A stretch of 64,000 nucleotides of DNA from Bacteroidota bacterium (GTDB lineage Bacteria > Bacteroidota > Bacteroidia > Bacteroidales > Paludibacteraceae): the NCBI GenBank assembly GCA_017860295.1, contig JAFNAS010000001.1, positions 248,001 through 312,000 of the forward strand, given 5' to 3'. The notes under the pieces are model-generated. The model worked only from the letters and a program-made list of their open reading frames with translations, did not search any database and was not told the origin of the DNA. This document shows positions 1-8,588 of this stretch, in pieces. How positions within the stretch are numbered: position 1 is the stretch's first letter; each line of letters starts with the position of its first letter. A program made the position numbers and the translations under genes.

Positions 1-115
1 AACCAGACTCAGTACTGGTAAGGCCAAAATAGAAGTATTCTCCTCATCATCCGATTTGATTCGTTACCATGTTTCACCAGCATCCGTCGATTTTTTACTC
101 GAAATAAAAAAATAA
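1..115 (+). CDS. C-terminal end of a probable YbbR/CdaR-like protein (partial)
   Basis: An open frame enters from the left edge (codons from position 2) and ends at TAA 113-115, two bases before the coaE start. It encodes about 37 residues ending in FLLEIKK. The visible part contains no diagnostic motif. The suggestion of a YbbR-domain protein rests on position: in many Bacteroidales a YbbR-like protein directly precedes coaE. The tight spacing argues for co-transcription with coaE. The identity is an inference only. Confidence 0.4.
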   Translation, partial: TRLSTGKAKIEVFSSSSDLIRYHVSPASVDFLLEIKK

Positions 116-117
116 TT

Positions 118-699
118 ATGACAATCGTTGGAATCACCGGAGGAATCGGATCGGGTAAATCAGTCATCTCCAATATTTTGTCCACAATGGAGTATCCTGT
201 CTACGACTCGGATGCCGAGGCAAAAAAAATCATGCACTCCGACGTACACGTGATTAAAGAATTACGACGAACATTCGGCGATAATATCTTTATAGACGGA
301 CAGCTGAACAAACAACGCCTGGCTCGAGAAGTTTTTTTCAGTTCGGAAAGGTTACTTGCTTTAAACGGCATCGTCCATCCGACAGTAAAAAAGAATTTTC
401 GTTTATGGACATCGCAACAAAGCAGCGCTCTGGTTTTTCTGGAGACTGCGATTTTATTTGAAAGTGGATTTGAGTGTGAAACTGACAAAGTCGTACTGGT
501 AACTGCGCCATTGGAAGAGCGAATTGCACGAGTAATGCATCGCGATCACTGCGACCGAGAACAGGTAATGCAACGGATAGCGCAACAATGGACGGAAGAG
601 GCTAAAGCAGAAAAATCCGATTTTATTATTGTCAACGACGGCATTCACGCTACAATAAGTCAAACAGAAAAAATAATTGCACAACTGACACTGTCATAA
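118..699 (+). CDS. coaE: dephospho-CoA kinase CoaE
   Basis: A 193-aa cytosolic kinase that phosphorylates the 3'-OH of the dephospho-CoA ribose with ATP, the last step of coenzyme A synthesis. The P-loop GITGGIGSGKS lies at residues 5-15, with the family's YDSDAEAKK segment near residues 28-37. An FLETAILFESG segment near residues 107-117 matches the family's conserved PLLFE region, and IVND near residue 170 is also typical. Length is normal for CoaE. The ATG at 118 sits two bases after the upstream stop, so the gene is probably translated as part of an operon with the preceding partial gene. Confidence 0.96.
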   Translation: MTIVGITGGIGSGKSVISNILSTMEYPVYDSDAEAKKIMHSDVHVIKELRRTFGDNIFIDGQLNKQRLAREVFFSSERLLALNGIVHPTVKKNFRLWTSQQSSALVFLETAILFESGFECETDKVVLVTAPLEERIARVMHRDHCDREQVMQRIAQQWTEEAKAEKSDFIIVNDGIHATISQTEKIIAQLTLS

Positions 700-703
700 C
701 CCC

Positions 704-731
704 TCCCTTCCGGAATATTCCGGAAGAGGGA
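704..731. terminator. palindrome between coaE and the HAD gene
   Basis: TCCCTTCCGGAA and TTCCGGAAGAGGGA form a near-perfect inverted repeat with a two-base loop and one bulge, directly after the coaE stop. No clear T-tract follows, so it may be a weak terminator or an mRNA-end hairpin rather than a classic Rho-independent terminator. Confidence 0.35.
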
Positions 732-746
732 ACCAAATTTCTCTTC

Positions 747-1442
747 ATGCCCAATTATCGCCATCTTTTCTTCGATCTCGACAACACCCTCTGGAATTTT
801 ACAGACAACGCCCGATCGGCATTATTTGACGTTTACACACACTACAACCTCGACCAATATTATCCAGAGTTTGATTCTTATGTCAAACAGTTTGAAGACA
901 ACAACACGGTGCTTTGGCGACTTTACGGAGCGGACAAAATCACGAAAGATTTTCTGAACTCCGAACGATTTTTATCGCCCCTCAGACCTTTTGGTATTCT
1001 GAATGAATCGTTAGCCCGAGAGATGTGTGCTTTTTATCTCGACCAATGTTGCCAAAAAATAGCCGTAATGCCCAATACATTTGTCACACTGGATTATCTG
1101 AAAGCCCATTACAATCTCTATATCATTTCAAACGGATTCAGAGAAGTACAGTATAAAAAGCTGAATAACTCCGGGTTATCCGGATATTTCAAAAATATTT
1201 TTCTGTCGGAAGAAATTGGATACCATAAACCGAAACCCGAGTTTTTTGCCCACCTATTCGCCGTAACCGATGCGACCAAACAGGGAAGTTTGGTCATTGG
1301 CGATAATTTTGAAGCTGACATAGAAGGAGCCATGAACTTTGGCATTGATCAGGTCTATTTTGCCACAAACTTATCAGAGTCCCACTGTAAACGACCTACC
1401 TACACCATTCATGATTTATCAGAACTTTGTCAGTTTTTATAA
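747..1442 (+). CDS. HAD-superfamily phosphatase, YjjG-like (noncanonical pyrimidine nucleotidase type)
   Basis: A 231-aa cytosolic HAD hydrolase. Motif I is FDLDNTLWNF at residues 9-18, with the nucleophile Asp and the Asp two residues later; motif II is IISNGF near residue 127; the motif III Lys lies in YHKPKPEFF near residue 155; motif IV is VIGDNFEADIEGA near residue 183. The long helical cap after motif I and the overall length fit the YjjG/YfnB group, which dephosphorylates nucleoside monophosphates including noncanonical pyrimidines. Substrate is inferred from family only. It follows coaE by 47 bp on the same strand. Confidence 0.85.
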   Translation: MPNYRHLFFDLDNTLWNFTDNARSALFDVYTHYNLDQYYPEFDSYVKQFEDNNTVLWRLYGADKITKDFLNSERFLSPLRPFGILNESLAREMCAFYLDQCCQKIAVMPNTFVTLDYLKAHYNLYIISNGFREVQYKKLNNSGLSGYFKNIFLSEEIGYHKPKPEFFAHLFAVTDATKQGSLVIGDNFEADIEGAMNFGIDQVYFATNLSESHCKRPTYTIHDLSELCQFL

Positions 1443-1507
1443 ACACACATTCTTAAGTTATGTTCTTGCTAAATATTTTGATAATTTATATATTTTTACC
1501 ATGTTTA

Positions 1508-1539
1508 TGTGGAAAATGAAAGAAAAACGCTTATCTTTG
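1508..1539 (+). promoter_or_regulatory. putative Bacteroidota promoter for the NlpC/P60 gene
   Basis: TATCTTTG at 1532-1539 matches the Bacteroidota -7 consensus TAnnTTTG, and TGTG about 20 bp upstream is a partial match to the -33 TTTG box. It lies 25 bp before the ATG at 1565, in the AT-rich gap after the HAD gene. Confidence 0.5.
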
Positions 1540-1564
1540 CGTAAAATCTCATAAGAAACAAAAC

Positions 1565-2338
1565 ATGTTTGGAATCAACCTCAACGGATTAATTCCGCTA
1601 CGATCAGAGGCCGATGAAGGGAGTGAGCAATTAACCCAAATTCTTTTTGGTGAATATTTTATCGTCGAAGAAGTTATTGAACGGTGGGTACGCATTCATA
1701 ACGTCTGCGACAACGAAAAAGGATGGATTGACCGCAAGATGATGACTCCTATTGAAGAAGTTCTTTTCAACAAATTGGACGAACATCAGCCGCTCATTGT
1801 TTCCAAGCCCATTGCATACGCTACCCTTCCCGATGGTACCCGACAGCCTTTGCCTGGAGGTAGCAGACTTCCTTTTTACGATAAAGAAAGACAACAGTTT
1901 GCTATTGGAAGTCGGGTTTTTCAATTTGCCTCGGAAAATACGAATTCAGACAAAACAACGTCCGACTTTGTCGATACGGCACTGTCGTACCTGCACGCCC
2001 CTTATCTGTGGGGAGGAAAGAACATGATGGGAATCGATTGTTCGGGACTGGTACAAGTTTCGGCATTAATTTGCGGAAAACAACTTACGCGCAATGCAAG
2101 GCAACAAATTGAATTCGGAGAACAAGTCAACTTCCTGTCCGAGATAAAACCCGGCGATATCGCTTTTTTTGATCACGATGATGGATACATCAGCCATGTA
2201 GGCATCCTGTTAAACGACCATCAAATACTCCATGCTTCGGGCGAAGTGCACATTGCACCCATCGACAACCAAGGCATCAAATCAGTTATCAACGGCAAAT
2301 ACACGCATTCACTCCGAGTTATCAAAAGAATATGCTAG
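1565..2338 (+). CDS. C40-family (NlpC/P60) peptidoglycan endopeptidase
   Basis: A 257-aa protein with an SH3b-like N-terminal region (about residues 8-60, GWIDRKMM) and a C-terminal NlpC/P60 domain (about residues 130-255). The catalytic Cys is C159 in GIDCSGLV, and the His is H211 in SHVGIL. The WGGKNMMGIDCSG block matches the YkfC-like gamma-D-glutamyl-L-diamino acid endopeptidases that cleave murein stem peptides during cell-wall recycling. There is no obvious signal peptide at the N-terminus, which fits a cytosolic recycling role. A promoter-like box lies just upstream. The next gene starts 35 bp after its stop. Confidence 0.88.
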   Translation: MFGINLNGLIPLRSEADEGSEQLTQILFGEYFIVEEVIERWVRIHNVCDNEKGWIDRKMMTPIEEVLFNKLDEHQPLIVSKPIAYATLPDGTRQPLPGGSRLPFYDKERQQFAIGSRVFQFASENTNSDKTTSDFVDTALSYLHAPYLWGGKNMMGIDCSGLVQVSALICGKQLTRNARQQIEFGEQVNFLSEIKPGDIAFFDHDDGYISHVGILLNDHQILHASGEVHIAPIDNQGIKSVINGKYTHSLRVIKRIC

Positions 2339-2372
2339 CAAGAATCACAGACCTCCTAAAACACCTAATGCT

Positions 2373-3161
2373 ATGAACAATGGACGTTCCCCCGTTTTGT
2401 TTATTGGGCACGGTAGTCCGATGAACGCCATCAAAAACAACGAATTTTCAACACAATGGAAAGAACTAGGGCGCACATTACCTAAGCCTGATGCCATTTT
2501 GTGTATCTCTGCGCATTGGCTCACAAGCGATACTTGCGTCACCGTCTCCCGACATCCGCGAACGATACACGATTTCGGCGGTTTCCCCAGAGAACTGTCT
2601 GATATGCATTATGCAGTCCCAGGGGAGCCGGATCTTGCTGATGACATTATCCGTACACTCAGCGAACTGGAAATCAAAGAGGATTTGGAATGGGGACTTG
2701 ATCATGGTAGTTGGAGCGTTTTAGTTCATATGTATCCGGATGCAGATATTCCTGTAATTCAATTCAGTCTGAATGAGAATCTTTCGGCTCAAAAACATTT
2801 TGAACTTGGGAAGCAACTGGCTTTTTTACGTGACAAAAATGTATTAATTTTGTGCAGTGGAAACATCATTCACAACCTTCGACTGCTCGACTGGAGCAAA
2901 AAGGATGATGACGAATTCGGTTATGATTGGGCAAATACAGTAAATATCCTGATTAAAGACTTGATTATAAACGAGAAAATGGATGATTTATGCAATTATT
3001 CCAAATTGGGTCTGGATGTACGAAGTGCAATACCTACTCCCGATCATTTTTGGCCGCTACTGTATGCCCTTGCTTTGAAACAACCTAATGAAACTATCCG
3101 TTTTTTTAACGATAAGATAGTAATGGGTTCATTATCAATGACCTCATTAATTATCCAATAA
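2373..3161 (+). CDS. DODA-type extradiol dioxygenase family protein (YgiD-like)
   Basis: A 262-aa protein of the class III extradiol dioxygenase (LigB/DODA) fold. FIGHGSPMNAI near residues 10-20 carries the first metal His, AHWLT near residue 48 the second; LDHGSWSVL, IIHNLR and TPDHFWPLLYAL are the other conserved blocks. The E. coli relative YgiD is a DOPA 4,5-dioxygenase; the natural substrate here is unknown. The frame stays open upstream to 2232 inside the NlpC gene. I chose the ATG at 2373 because homologous sequence starts there and it follows the previous stop. It is probably co-transcribed with the flanking genes. Confidence 0.9.
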   Translation: MNNGRSPVLFIGHGSPMNAIKNNEFSTQWKELGRTLPKPDAILCISAHWLTSDTCVTVSRHPRTIHDFGGFPRELSDMHYAVPGEPDLADDIIRTLSELEIKEDLEWGLDHGSWSVLVHMYPDADIPVIQFSLNENLSAQKHFELGKQLAFLRDKNVLILCSGNIIHNLRLLDWSKKDDDEFGYDWANTVNILIKDLIINEKMDDLCNYSKLGLDVRSAIPTPDHFWPLLYALALKQPNETIRFFNDKIVMGSLSMTSLIIQ

Positions 3162-3186
3162 AATTTGTAATTGATATCCAGACATT

Positions 3187-3612
3187 ATGAAAACTAATCC
3201 GGCAGAATGCCTTTATTGCACTAAGAATCAAACCCAGAAAGATTTAATGATAAAGATTTGCGACCTTTCGGTTTCAGAGCTTTTCCTATTTAAAGAACAA
3301 TCGTATCATGGACGTACCCTCGTAGCATACAAAGATCATGTCGACGGTCTTTTTGAGTTAAGCGACGAAGAACGTAACGCTTTTATGGCCGACGTGACCA
3401 AAACGGCTGCTGCCATGAATAAGGCTTTTCATCCAGACAAAATCAATTTTGGAGCTTATTCCGATACGTTATCTCACCTGCACTTCCACATTGTTCCCAA
3501 ATATCAAGGAAAATACGGATGGGGGGGTACCTTCGAAATGAACCCCAAACAGACATACATGAGCGAAGCTGAATACACTCAAATCATCGAAGCGATTAAA
3601 GCTGCTCTCTAA
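3187..3612 (+). CDS. HIT-family nucleotide-binding protein
   Basis: A 141-aa cytosolic protein. The histidine-triad motif HLHFHIVP has His at residues 97, 99 and 101. The N-terminal CLYC pair (C8, C11) is a half-site for the zinc seen in many HIT proteins. HIT proteins hydrolyse or transfer nucleotidyl groups from substrates such as AMP-lysine, AMP-NH2 or Ap4A; the exact reaction cannot be read here. Length is typical. It lies 25 bp after the dioxygenase gene and is followed by two strong terminators, so it ends this transcription unit. Confidence 0.92.
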   Translation: MKTNPAECLYCTKNQTQKDLMIKICDLSVSELFLFKEQSYHGRTLVAYKDHVDGLFELSDEERNAFMADVTKTAAAMNKAFHPDKINFGAYSDTLSHLHFHIVPKYQGKYGWGGTFEMNPKQTYMSEAEYTQIIEAIKAAL

Positions 3613-3632
3613 GGCATATTGCCATCACAATA

Positions 3633-3668
3633 AAAAAAGAGAGAAGACTGTGTCTTCTCTCTTTTTTC
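3633..3668. terminator. strong bidirectional terminator after the HIT gene
   Basis: An A-run followed by GAGAGAAGAC, a TGT loop, GTCTTCTCTC and a T-run form a perfect hairpin with A- and T-tracts on both sides. It starts about 20 bp after the HIT stop codon. Confidence 0.9.
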
Positions 3669-3670
3669 AA

Positions 3671-3709
3671 AGCAAAGACTGATTATTATTCAGTCTTTGC
3701 TCTGTTTTT
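3671..3709. terminator. second tandem terminator
   Basis: AGCAAAGACTGA and TCAGTCTTTGCT form a 12-bp perfect stem with a 7-base loop, then CTGTTTTT. It follows the first terminator by two bases and ends about 13 bp before the next ATG (3722). Confidence 0.85.
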
Positions 3710-3721
3710 AATAAGGTATGA

Positions 3722-6700
3722 ATGAAACGATTAATATTATTTTTTTGCTGTATTTTATATATCACGCATGTCGTGGCATTGCGTCAGCCTAATGAGATGA
3801 AAAGCCAGATCGACTCGCTTTTGTCGGGCTATGAACGATTGTATGCCGGGTTAGGGAAATTTCGTGTCAAAGAAATTGCCGTAAACCCGACAGAAAAACG
3901 CGTGAATATCTATTGCAGTGAAGCCTTCTCGTATATTCCCTACCGACCTGCTTTAGTTACGGAACTCTATTCACAGTTAGATTCGTTGACTCACCCGGGG
4001 CAATCGGACTATAAAGTAACAATTTATGCCGGCAACAAAGAAATCAGTTCACTGATACCAAACATGTTCCGACCGGACAAACAAGTGGACAAAAGCCGAC
4101 TTCCCAGAAAAGAGTTTCAAGGCATCCCTCTGCTTCTTCCGCTATCGAAGCCATACTCCGTCTCCGCTGGTTTACAAAACCGCCATGTGGCACTCTGGCA
4201 AAGTCATGGCTTGTATTACAATATTCGGATCAATCGCTGGCTTTGGCAACGCGAAAGAGTTTTCCAAACCGTGGAAGACAAATATACTATGAGCTATGTT
4301 CTGCCCTATCTGGTGCCAATGCTCGAAAACGCCGGAGCAACAGTCTTTCTGCCCCGCGAACGCGATACACAAACCAATGAAGTGATTGTGGACAATAACG
4401 GATCATCCGGCAAATCGATTTATCGTGAAAGAGGCGGTTTCATTGAAACCGGAGGAAATTCAGGCTTCGGCTTCACAAAAAAACAGTTGGAGAATACCGA
4501 CAACCCGTTTGTGTTGGGCACATACCGCAAAGCAAGTGCCAGAGCTAATGAGAATACGATGTTCGAATGGCTACCCGATATACCAGAAGAGGGGTGGTAC
4601 TACGTGTCCGTTGCCTACAAGACAGTACCCAACAGTACCCAACATGCACATTACACAATCTATCACACCGGCGGACAAACGGAATTTTCGGTCAACCAAC
4701 AGATGGGTGGTAGCACCTGGATCTATCTGGGGCGGTTCTACTTCAAAAAGGGCATCCATTCGGAGGCGGGACGCGTTACGCTGACCGGAGCATCCAAGAA
4801 TAGAACAGCCGTACTCACGGCCGACGCAGTGAGGTTCGGAGGCGGAATGGGTAATATTGCCCGGCCCGATTTCACCTACGAGAAGATACCAGTCAAACCA
4901 ACCGCTCCCACCACAAAATCTGACACCCTGCGACAAGATATGCAGGAAGAAACTCTGGCCGATGCCCATGCGCAACAGAGCACCGGATTACCTCAAGATA
5001 GTGTACGCGCCGATACCCTTCGCTACATCACAAAGCACATATCCGTAAGCGGAAGACCCCGCTATCTGGAAGGTGCGCGCTATTGGTTACAGTGGGCCGG
5101 GATGCCAACACAGATATATCACAAACGAATAGACGCCTCCCCCAATGACTACAACGAAGATATCTGGGCAAGACCCTACTGGGTCAACTATCTGAACGGA
5201 GGTTCTGTGTATTCTGGAAAAGACTCGGCTTCAATCGGATTAAAGATTCCCATCGATCTATCTATGGCCATTCACTCGGATGCAGGAAGAGTGCGTGGCG
5301 ACTCCATTGTGGGCACTCTGGCCATCTACACTACCTTACTCAACAACGGATTATTCAGCACCGGACAAACAAGAATGACCTCGCGTGACCTCGCAGATAT
5401 GATCCAGACTCAGATAGTGAGCGATCTCCATCAAATAGGAATAAGAAACTGGACACGCAGAGGACTGTGGGATCGGTCGTATGCCGAGTCGCGCGAAACG
5501 GATGTGCCGTCCGTTCTGATGGAACTTCTGTCGCACGAAAATTTTGCAGACATGAAATACGGACTCGACCCCCGGTTTAAATTCATTGTCAGTCGCTCCA
5601 TTTACAAAGCGATATTGAAATATATCGCGTTCCAGCATCATATTCCATTTGTCGTTCAACCGCTTCCGACCAGCCATCTTGCGTCCGAATTTGTGGACGA
5701 CACCCATATCAAACTCTCGTGGAAAGCGGAAGCCGATTCACTCGAACCCTCGGCTATTGCAAATCGCTATATCGTATACTCGCGCGTGGAAGGTGAAGGC
5801 TTCGACAACGGACAAATCACCACCGATACCTCCATGACACTTGCTGTTGAAAAAGGCAAAATCTACAGTTTCAGAGTAACTGCCGTCAACGAAGGTGGTG
5901 AAAGTATGCCGTCGGAGATTCTATCGGTATGCCGCAACTGGAACAATGCCCCGGTTGCGATGATTGTAAACGGGTTCGATCGTGTATCGGCACCAACCTG
6001 GTTCGACACTCCATCCTATGGAGGATTCACCGACAACGGGGTGCCCGACAAAACCGACATCTCGTTTACAGGCAAACAAAACAATTTCAACCGTCTGAAT
6101 TACAAAGGACAAGAATCAGCCAGTTTTGGTAACTCTGACGCCAACTATGAAAATACGATTGTGGCCGGCAACAGCTTTGATCTACCGTTTGTACACGGGC
6201 AGGCACTAAAAGCGGCCGGTTATTCGTTTGTATCGTGCAGCCGCTCGGCTATTGAGTCCAGTGAACTTTTACAGGGCAATTACAAAATGGTCGATCTTAT
6301 TTTGGGAAAAGAAAAGCAGGTGGGATTTGGCAACGTTAACAACCAACCGGCCTTCAGAACCTTTACCGAAAAACTGAATGATGCGCTCTACGCCTATTGC
6401 AAAACAGGAGGAAATCTGTTTGTATCGGGCTGTTTCGTCGGATCGGACTTGTGGAACAATGGACAAGCCGATTCGTTAGGCATAAAATTTGCAACTTCGA
6501 TGCTGAAATACAAATGGCATAACGAAAAGGCTTCTGTTTCGGGACTCGTACAGGGGATCTCCACCCCTTACTCCATGTTTGACGGCAAATGGAGCTTCTG
6601 CACCCAACTCAACGAAAAACAATATGCAGTCGAGTCGGTTGACGGAATCGATCCCATCGACAATGCCCGTACGGTCGCTTTATATCCGGAGAGTAATGTC

Positions 6701-6826
6701 AGTGCGGCCATCGCCTACAAAGGGACATACCGAACGGTGATATGCGGATTTCCGTTTGAATCGATCAGTACCGAAACTCAACGCAAAGAGTGGATGCAAA
6801 AAGTAATCCGCTTTTTTGAAAAATAA
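3722..6826 (+). CDS. large secreted amidase-like protein with golvesin-like and Fn3 domains (often annotated xanthan lyase)
   Basis: A 1034-aa exported protein with a Sec signal peptide (residues 1-19). An N-acetylmuramoyl-L-alanine amidase-like fold seems split in two: a first half near residues 155-225 (WQSHGLYYN, LENAGATVFLPRERD) and a second near residues 480-640 (AIHSDAG, VLMELLSHENFADM). A golvesin C-terminal-like beta domain (about residues 230-375, TVLTADAVRFGGG-like end) sits between them. An Fn3 domain follows (about residues 640-735). The last 300 residues resemble a class-I amidotransferase-like fold (GNLFVSGCFVGSDLW). Bacteroidota homologues are commonly labelled xanthan lyase without biochemical proof. 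A cell-wall amidase role is the better reading. The domain limits are estimates. Confidence 0.75.
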   Translation: MKRLILFFCCILYITHVVALRQPNEMKSQIDSLLSGYERLYAGLGKFRVKEIAVNPTEKRVNIYCSEAFSYIPYRPALVTELYSQLDSLTHPGQSDYKVTIYAGNKEISSLIPNMFRPDKQVDKSRLPRKEFQGIPLLLPLSKPYSVSAGLQNRHVALWQSHGLYYNIRINRWLWQRERVFQTVEDKYTMSYVLPYLVPMLENAGATVFLPRERDTQTNEVIVDNNGSSGKSIYRERGGFIETGGNSGFGFTKKQLENTDNPFVLGTYRKASARANENTMFEWLPDIPEEGWYYVSVAYKTVPNSTQHAHYTIYHTGGQTEFSVNQQMGGSTWIYLGRFYFKKGIHSEAGRVTLTGASKNRTAVLTADAVRFGGGMGNIARPDFTYEKIPVKPTAPTTKSDTLRQDMQEETLADAHAQQSTGLPQDSVRADTLRYITKHISVSGRPRYLEGARYWLQWAGMPTQIYHKRIDASPNDYNEDIWARPYWVNYLNGGSVYSGKDSASIGLKIPIDLSMAIHSDAGRVRGDSIVGTLAIYTTLLNNGLFSTGQTRMTSRDLADMIQTQIVSDLHQIGIRNWTRRGLWDRSYAESRETDVPSVLMELLSHENFADMKYGLDPRFKFIVSRSIYKAILKYIAFQHHIPFVVQPLPTSHLASEFVDDTHIKLSWKAEADSLEPSAIANRYIVYSRVEGEGFDNGQITTDTSMTLAVEKGKIYSFRVTAVNEGGESMPSEILSVCRNWNNAPVAMIVNGFDRVSAPTWFDTPSYGGFTDNGVPDKTDISFTGKQNNFNRLNYKGQESASFGNSDANYENTIVAGNSFDLPFVHGQALKAAGYSFVSCSRSAIESSELLQGNYKMVDLILGKEKQVGFGNVNNQPAFRTFTEKLNDALYAYCKTGGNLFVSGCFVGSDLWNNGQADSLGIKFATSMLKYKWHNEKASVSGLVQGISTPYSMFDGKWSFCTQLNEKQYAVESVDGIDPIDNARTVALYPESNVSAAIAYKGTYRTVICGFPFESISTETQRKEWMQKVIRFFEK

Positions 6827-6851
6827 CAAAACGGCTCAAACCTATCGGCTT

Positions 6852-8183
6852 ATGAACATACTATTGTTAGTTATCGGACTTATCATCGGCGCATTGGGTG
6901 TTGCCCTTTGGCTGAACAAACAGTTGGCGGCAACCCGTAATAGCTCGGCCGAAAAAGAGAAGCAGCTCCTGATGCAGCAAGCCGAAACCGATCGTCAGAA
7001 ATCGATTGTAGACGAAACGCTCCGTTTGAAGAGTGAAGAAAACGGGCGATTACAAAGCGAATTAGAGAGTGCAAGAAATACACTCGCCTCCCAAAACGAA
7101 CAAATTGCACGTACTACCACCGAAAACCGATACCTGCGCGAGCAGCTCAGCCAACAGAAAGCCGAGCTCGAAAAGTTGCAGCAAAAACTTCAAACAGAGT
7201 TCGAGAATATTGCCAACCGCATTCTCAAAGAGCGCTCCAACGAGTTCGTGCAACACAACGAAAAAAACATCGGCGAGATTCTGAATCCGTTGAAAGAAAA
7301 AATTGCCTCGTTCGAGAAGAAGGTCGACGAGGCCTACGACAAAGAGTTTCGCGACAAAGTGAGCCTGCGTGAGGAGGTAAAGAAACTGACCGAGCTCAAC
7401 ACGCGGGTTAGCGAGGAGGCCAACAATCTGACCCGGGCGCTGAAAGGCGATGTCAAGAAACAGGGCAACTGGGGCGAAGTAATCCTCGAACGGGTACTCG
7501 AACGCTCGGGTCTCACCAAAGGCCAGGAGTACGAACGCGAAGAGGTGGTGGAGGGTGCCGATATGAGCGTACAACGCCCCGACGTCATTATTCACCTGCC
7601 CGACAACAAACACATCATTGTCGATTCAAAAGTCTCTCTCGTTGCTTACGAACGCCTTATGTCGGCCGAAACGGACGAGCAGCGGGCACTCTTTATCAAA
7701 GAACACATCGCCTCGTTGCGCAGCCACGTAAAACTGCTTAGCGAGAAAAACTACCAGAACGCTCACAACATCAACGCGCCCGATTTCGTGCTGATGTTTG
7801 TACCCATCGAGTCCTCTTTTTCCGTTGCGGTTCAGAGCGATAACGAACTTTTTGCGGATGCATGGGAAAAGAAAATCGTAATTGTAAGCCCCACCACATT
7901 GCTGGCAACGTTACGCACCATCTCTTCCATTTGGAAACAGGAAAACCAGAGTCGCAATGCGCAAGAGATTGCCCGCCTCAGCGGTACGCTCTACGACAAG
8001 CTAGTCGGCTTCGTAGGCGATTTGAGCAAACTGAAAGAGAATATCGACCGCGCCGGAAGCTCGTACGACGAAGCCCTTAAAAAGCTTCAGAACGGGAATG
8101 GCAATATCTTCCGCACTGCCGAACGCATCAAAGAGCTGGGAGCCAAAAGCAACAAACAACTGCCGGAAGAGCTGATCGGATAA
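6852..8183 (+). CDS. rmuC: DNA recombination protein RmuC
   Basis: A 443-aa protein. It has an N-terminal transmembrane helix (MNILLLVIGLIIGALGVAL), a long Glu/Gln/Lys-rich coiled coil (about residues 30-170) and the RmuC nuclease-like domain (about residues 190-420). The latter contains GDVKKQGNWGEVILERVLE, RPDVIIHLPD and IIVDSKVSL, a PD-(D/E)XK-like core. RmuC limits DNA inversion and rearrangement at short repeats. An in-frame TTG at 6816 overlaps the previous gene; I prefer the ATG at 6852 because it begins the membrane helix. It follows the amidase-like gene by 25 bp. Confidence 0.93.
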   Translation: MNILLLVIGLIIGALGVALWLNKQLAATRNSSAEKEKQLLMQQAETDRQKSIVDETLRLKSEENGRLQSELESARNTLASQNEQIARTTTENRYLREQLSQQKAELEKLQQKLQTEFENIANRILKERSNEFVQHNEKNIGEILNPLKEKIASFEKKVDEAYDKEFRDKVSLREEVKKLTELNTRVSEEANNLTRALKGDVKKQGNWGEVILERVLERSGLTKGQEYEREEVVEGADMSVQRPDVIIHLPDNKHIIVDSKVSLVAYERLMSAETDEQRALFIKEHIASLRSHVKLLSEKNYQNAHNINAPDFVLMFVPIESSFSVAVQSDNELFADAWEKKIVIVSPTTLLATLRTISSIWKQENQSRNAQEIARLSGTLYDKLVGFVGDLSKLKENIDRAGSSYDEALKKLQNGNGNIFRTAERIKELGAKSNKQLPEELIG

Positions 8184-8194
8184 CACGCACCCTC

Positions 8195-8383
8195 ATGAAA
8201 CTACTGCTGCTTATAACCATACTTTGTCCCATTGCGTTGATCTATCTTATTCCGAAGTATCTGAAACTGCGGGAGAAATATATCAATCTGGAAGAGAATA
8301 GTGTATCGCTGAAAAAGTATCAGGCACTACAAAAAGAGCTCCGTCAATTGAAAGAGCTTATGGCAAAAAAAGAGGACAAATAA
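8195..8383 (+). CDS. small membrane-anchored coiled-coil protein
   Basis: A 62-aa protein with an N-terminal membrane helix (MKLLLLITILCPIALIYLI) and a charged helical tail (ALQKELRQLKELMAKKEDK) likely to form a coiled coil. It starts 11 bp after the rmuC stop, so it is probably co-transcribed with it. The topology echoes RmuC itself (one helix, then a coiled coil), but I see no nuclease domain. No family is recognised and the function is unknown. Confidence 0.65.
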   Translation: MKLLLLITILCPIALIYLIPKYLKLREKYINLEENSVSLKKYQALQKELRQLKELMAKKEDK

Positions 8384-8389
8384 ACAAGA

Positions 8390-8476
8390 GACTACGCCGC
8401 AACGTATTTAAACTATACGCGGCCAAAGTAGTCATAATTAAATAGCTTCGGCATCAACTGAGCGTGTCGAAGCTAT
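8390..8476. other. two consecutive imperfect hairpins downstream of the rmuC operon
   Basis: GACTACGCCGC (8390-8400) pairs with GCGGC and GTAGTC (8419-8433), with CGTAT/ATACG inside. ATAGCTTCG (8442-8450) pairs with CGAAGCTAT (8468-8476). Neither has a clear T-tract. They may act as mRNA-end structures. The rest of the gap to the GH3 start at 8589 holds a small CCAAAG/CTTTGG dyad near 8518-8542. Confidence 0.45.
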
Positions 8477-8588
8477 CGGTTTGAGAAGAGAGAAAATCGG
8501 ATCAATACCGGCTGCCACCAAAGGCATTAACCACTTTGGCTTGACAGATAAAAGAGAAACAACACAACCATTCTTATTTACCACGTCC

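Noticed and set aside
2232-2372. N-terminal extension of the DODA-type protein into the NlpC gene
   Set aside because: The extra 47 residues overlap the coding end of the peptidase and match nothing; the ATG at 2373 begins the conserved sequence.
6816-6851. Upstream TTG start for rmuC
   Set aside because: Would overlap the previous gene and add a polar leader ahead of the membrane helix; the ATG at 6852 fits the family better.
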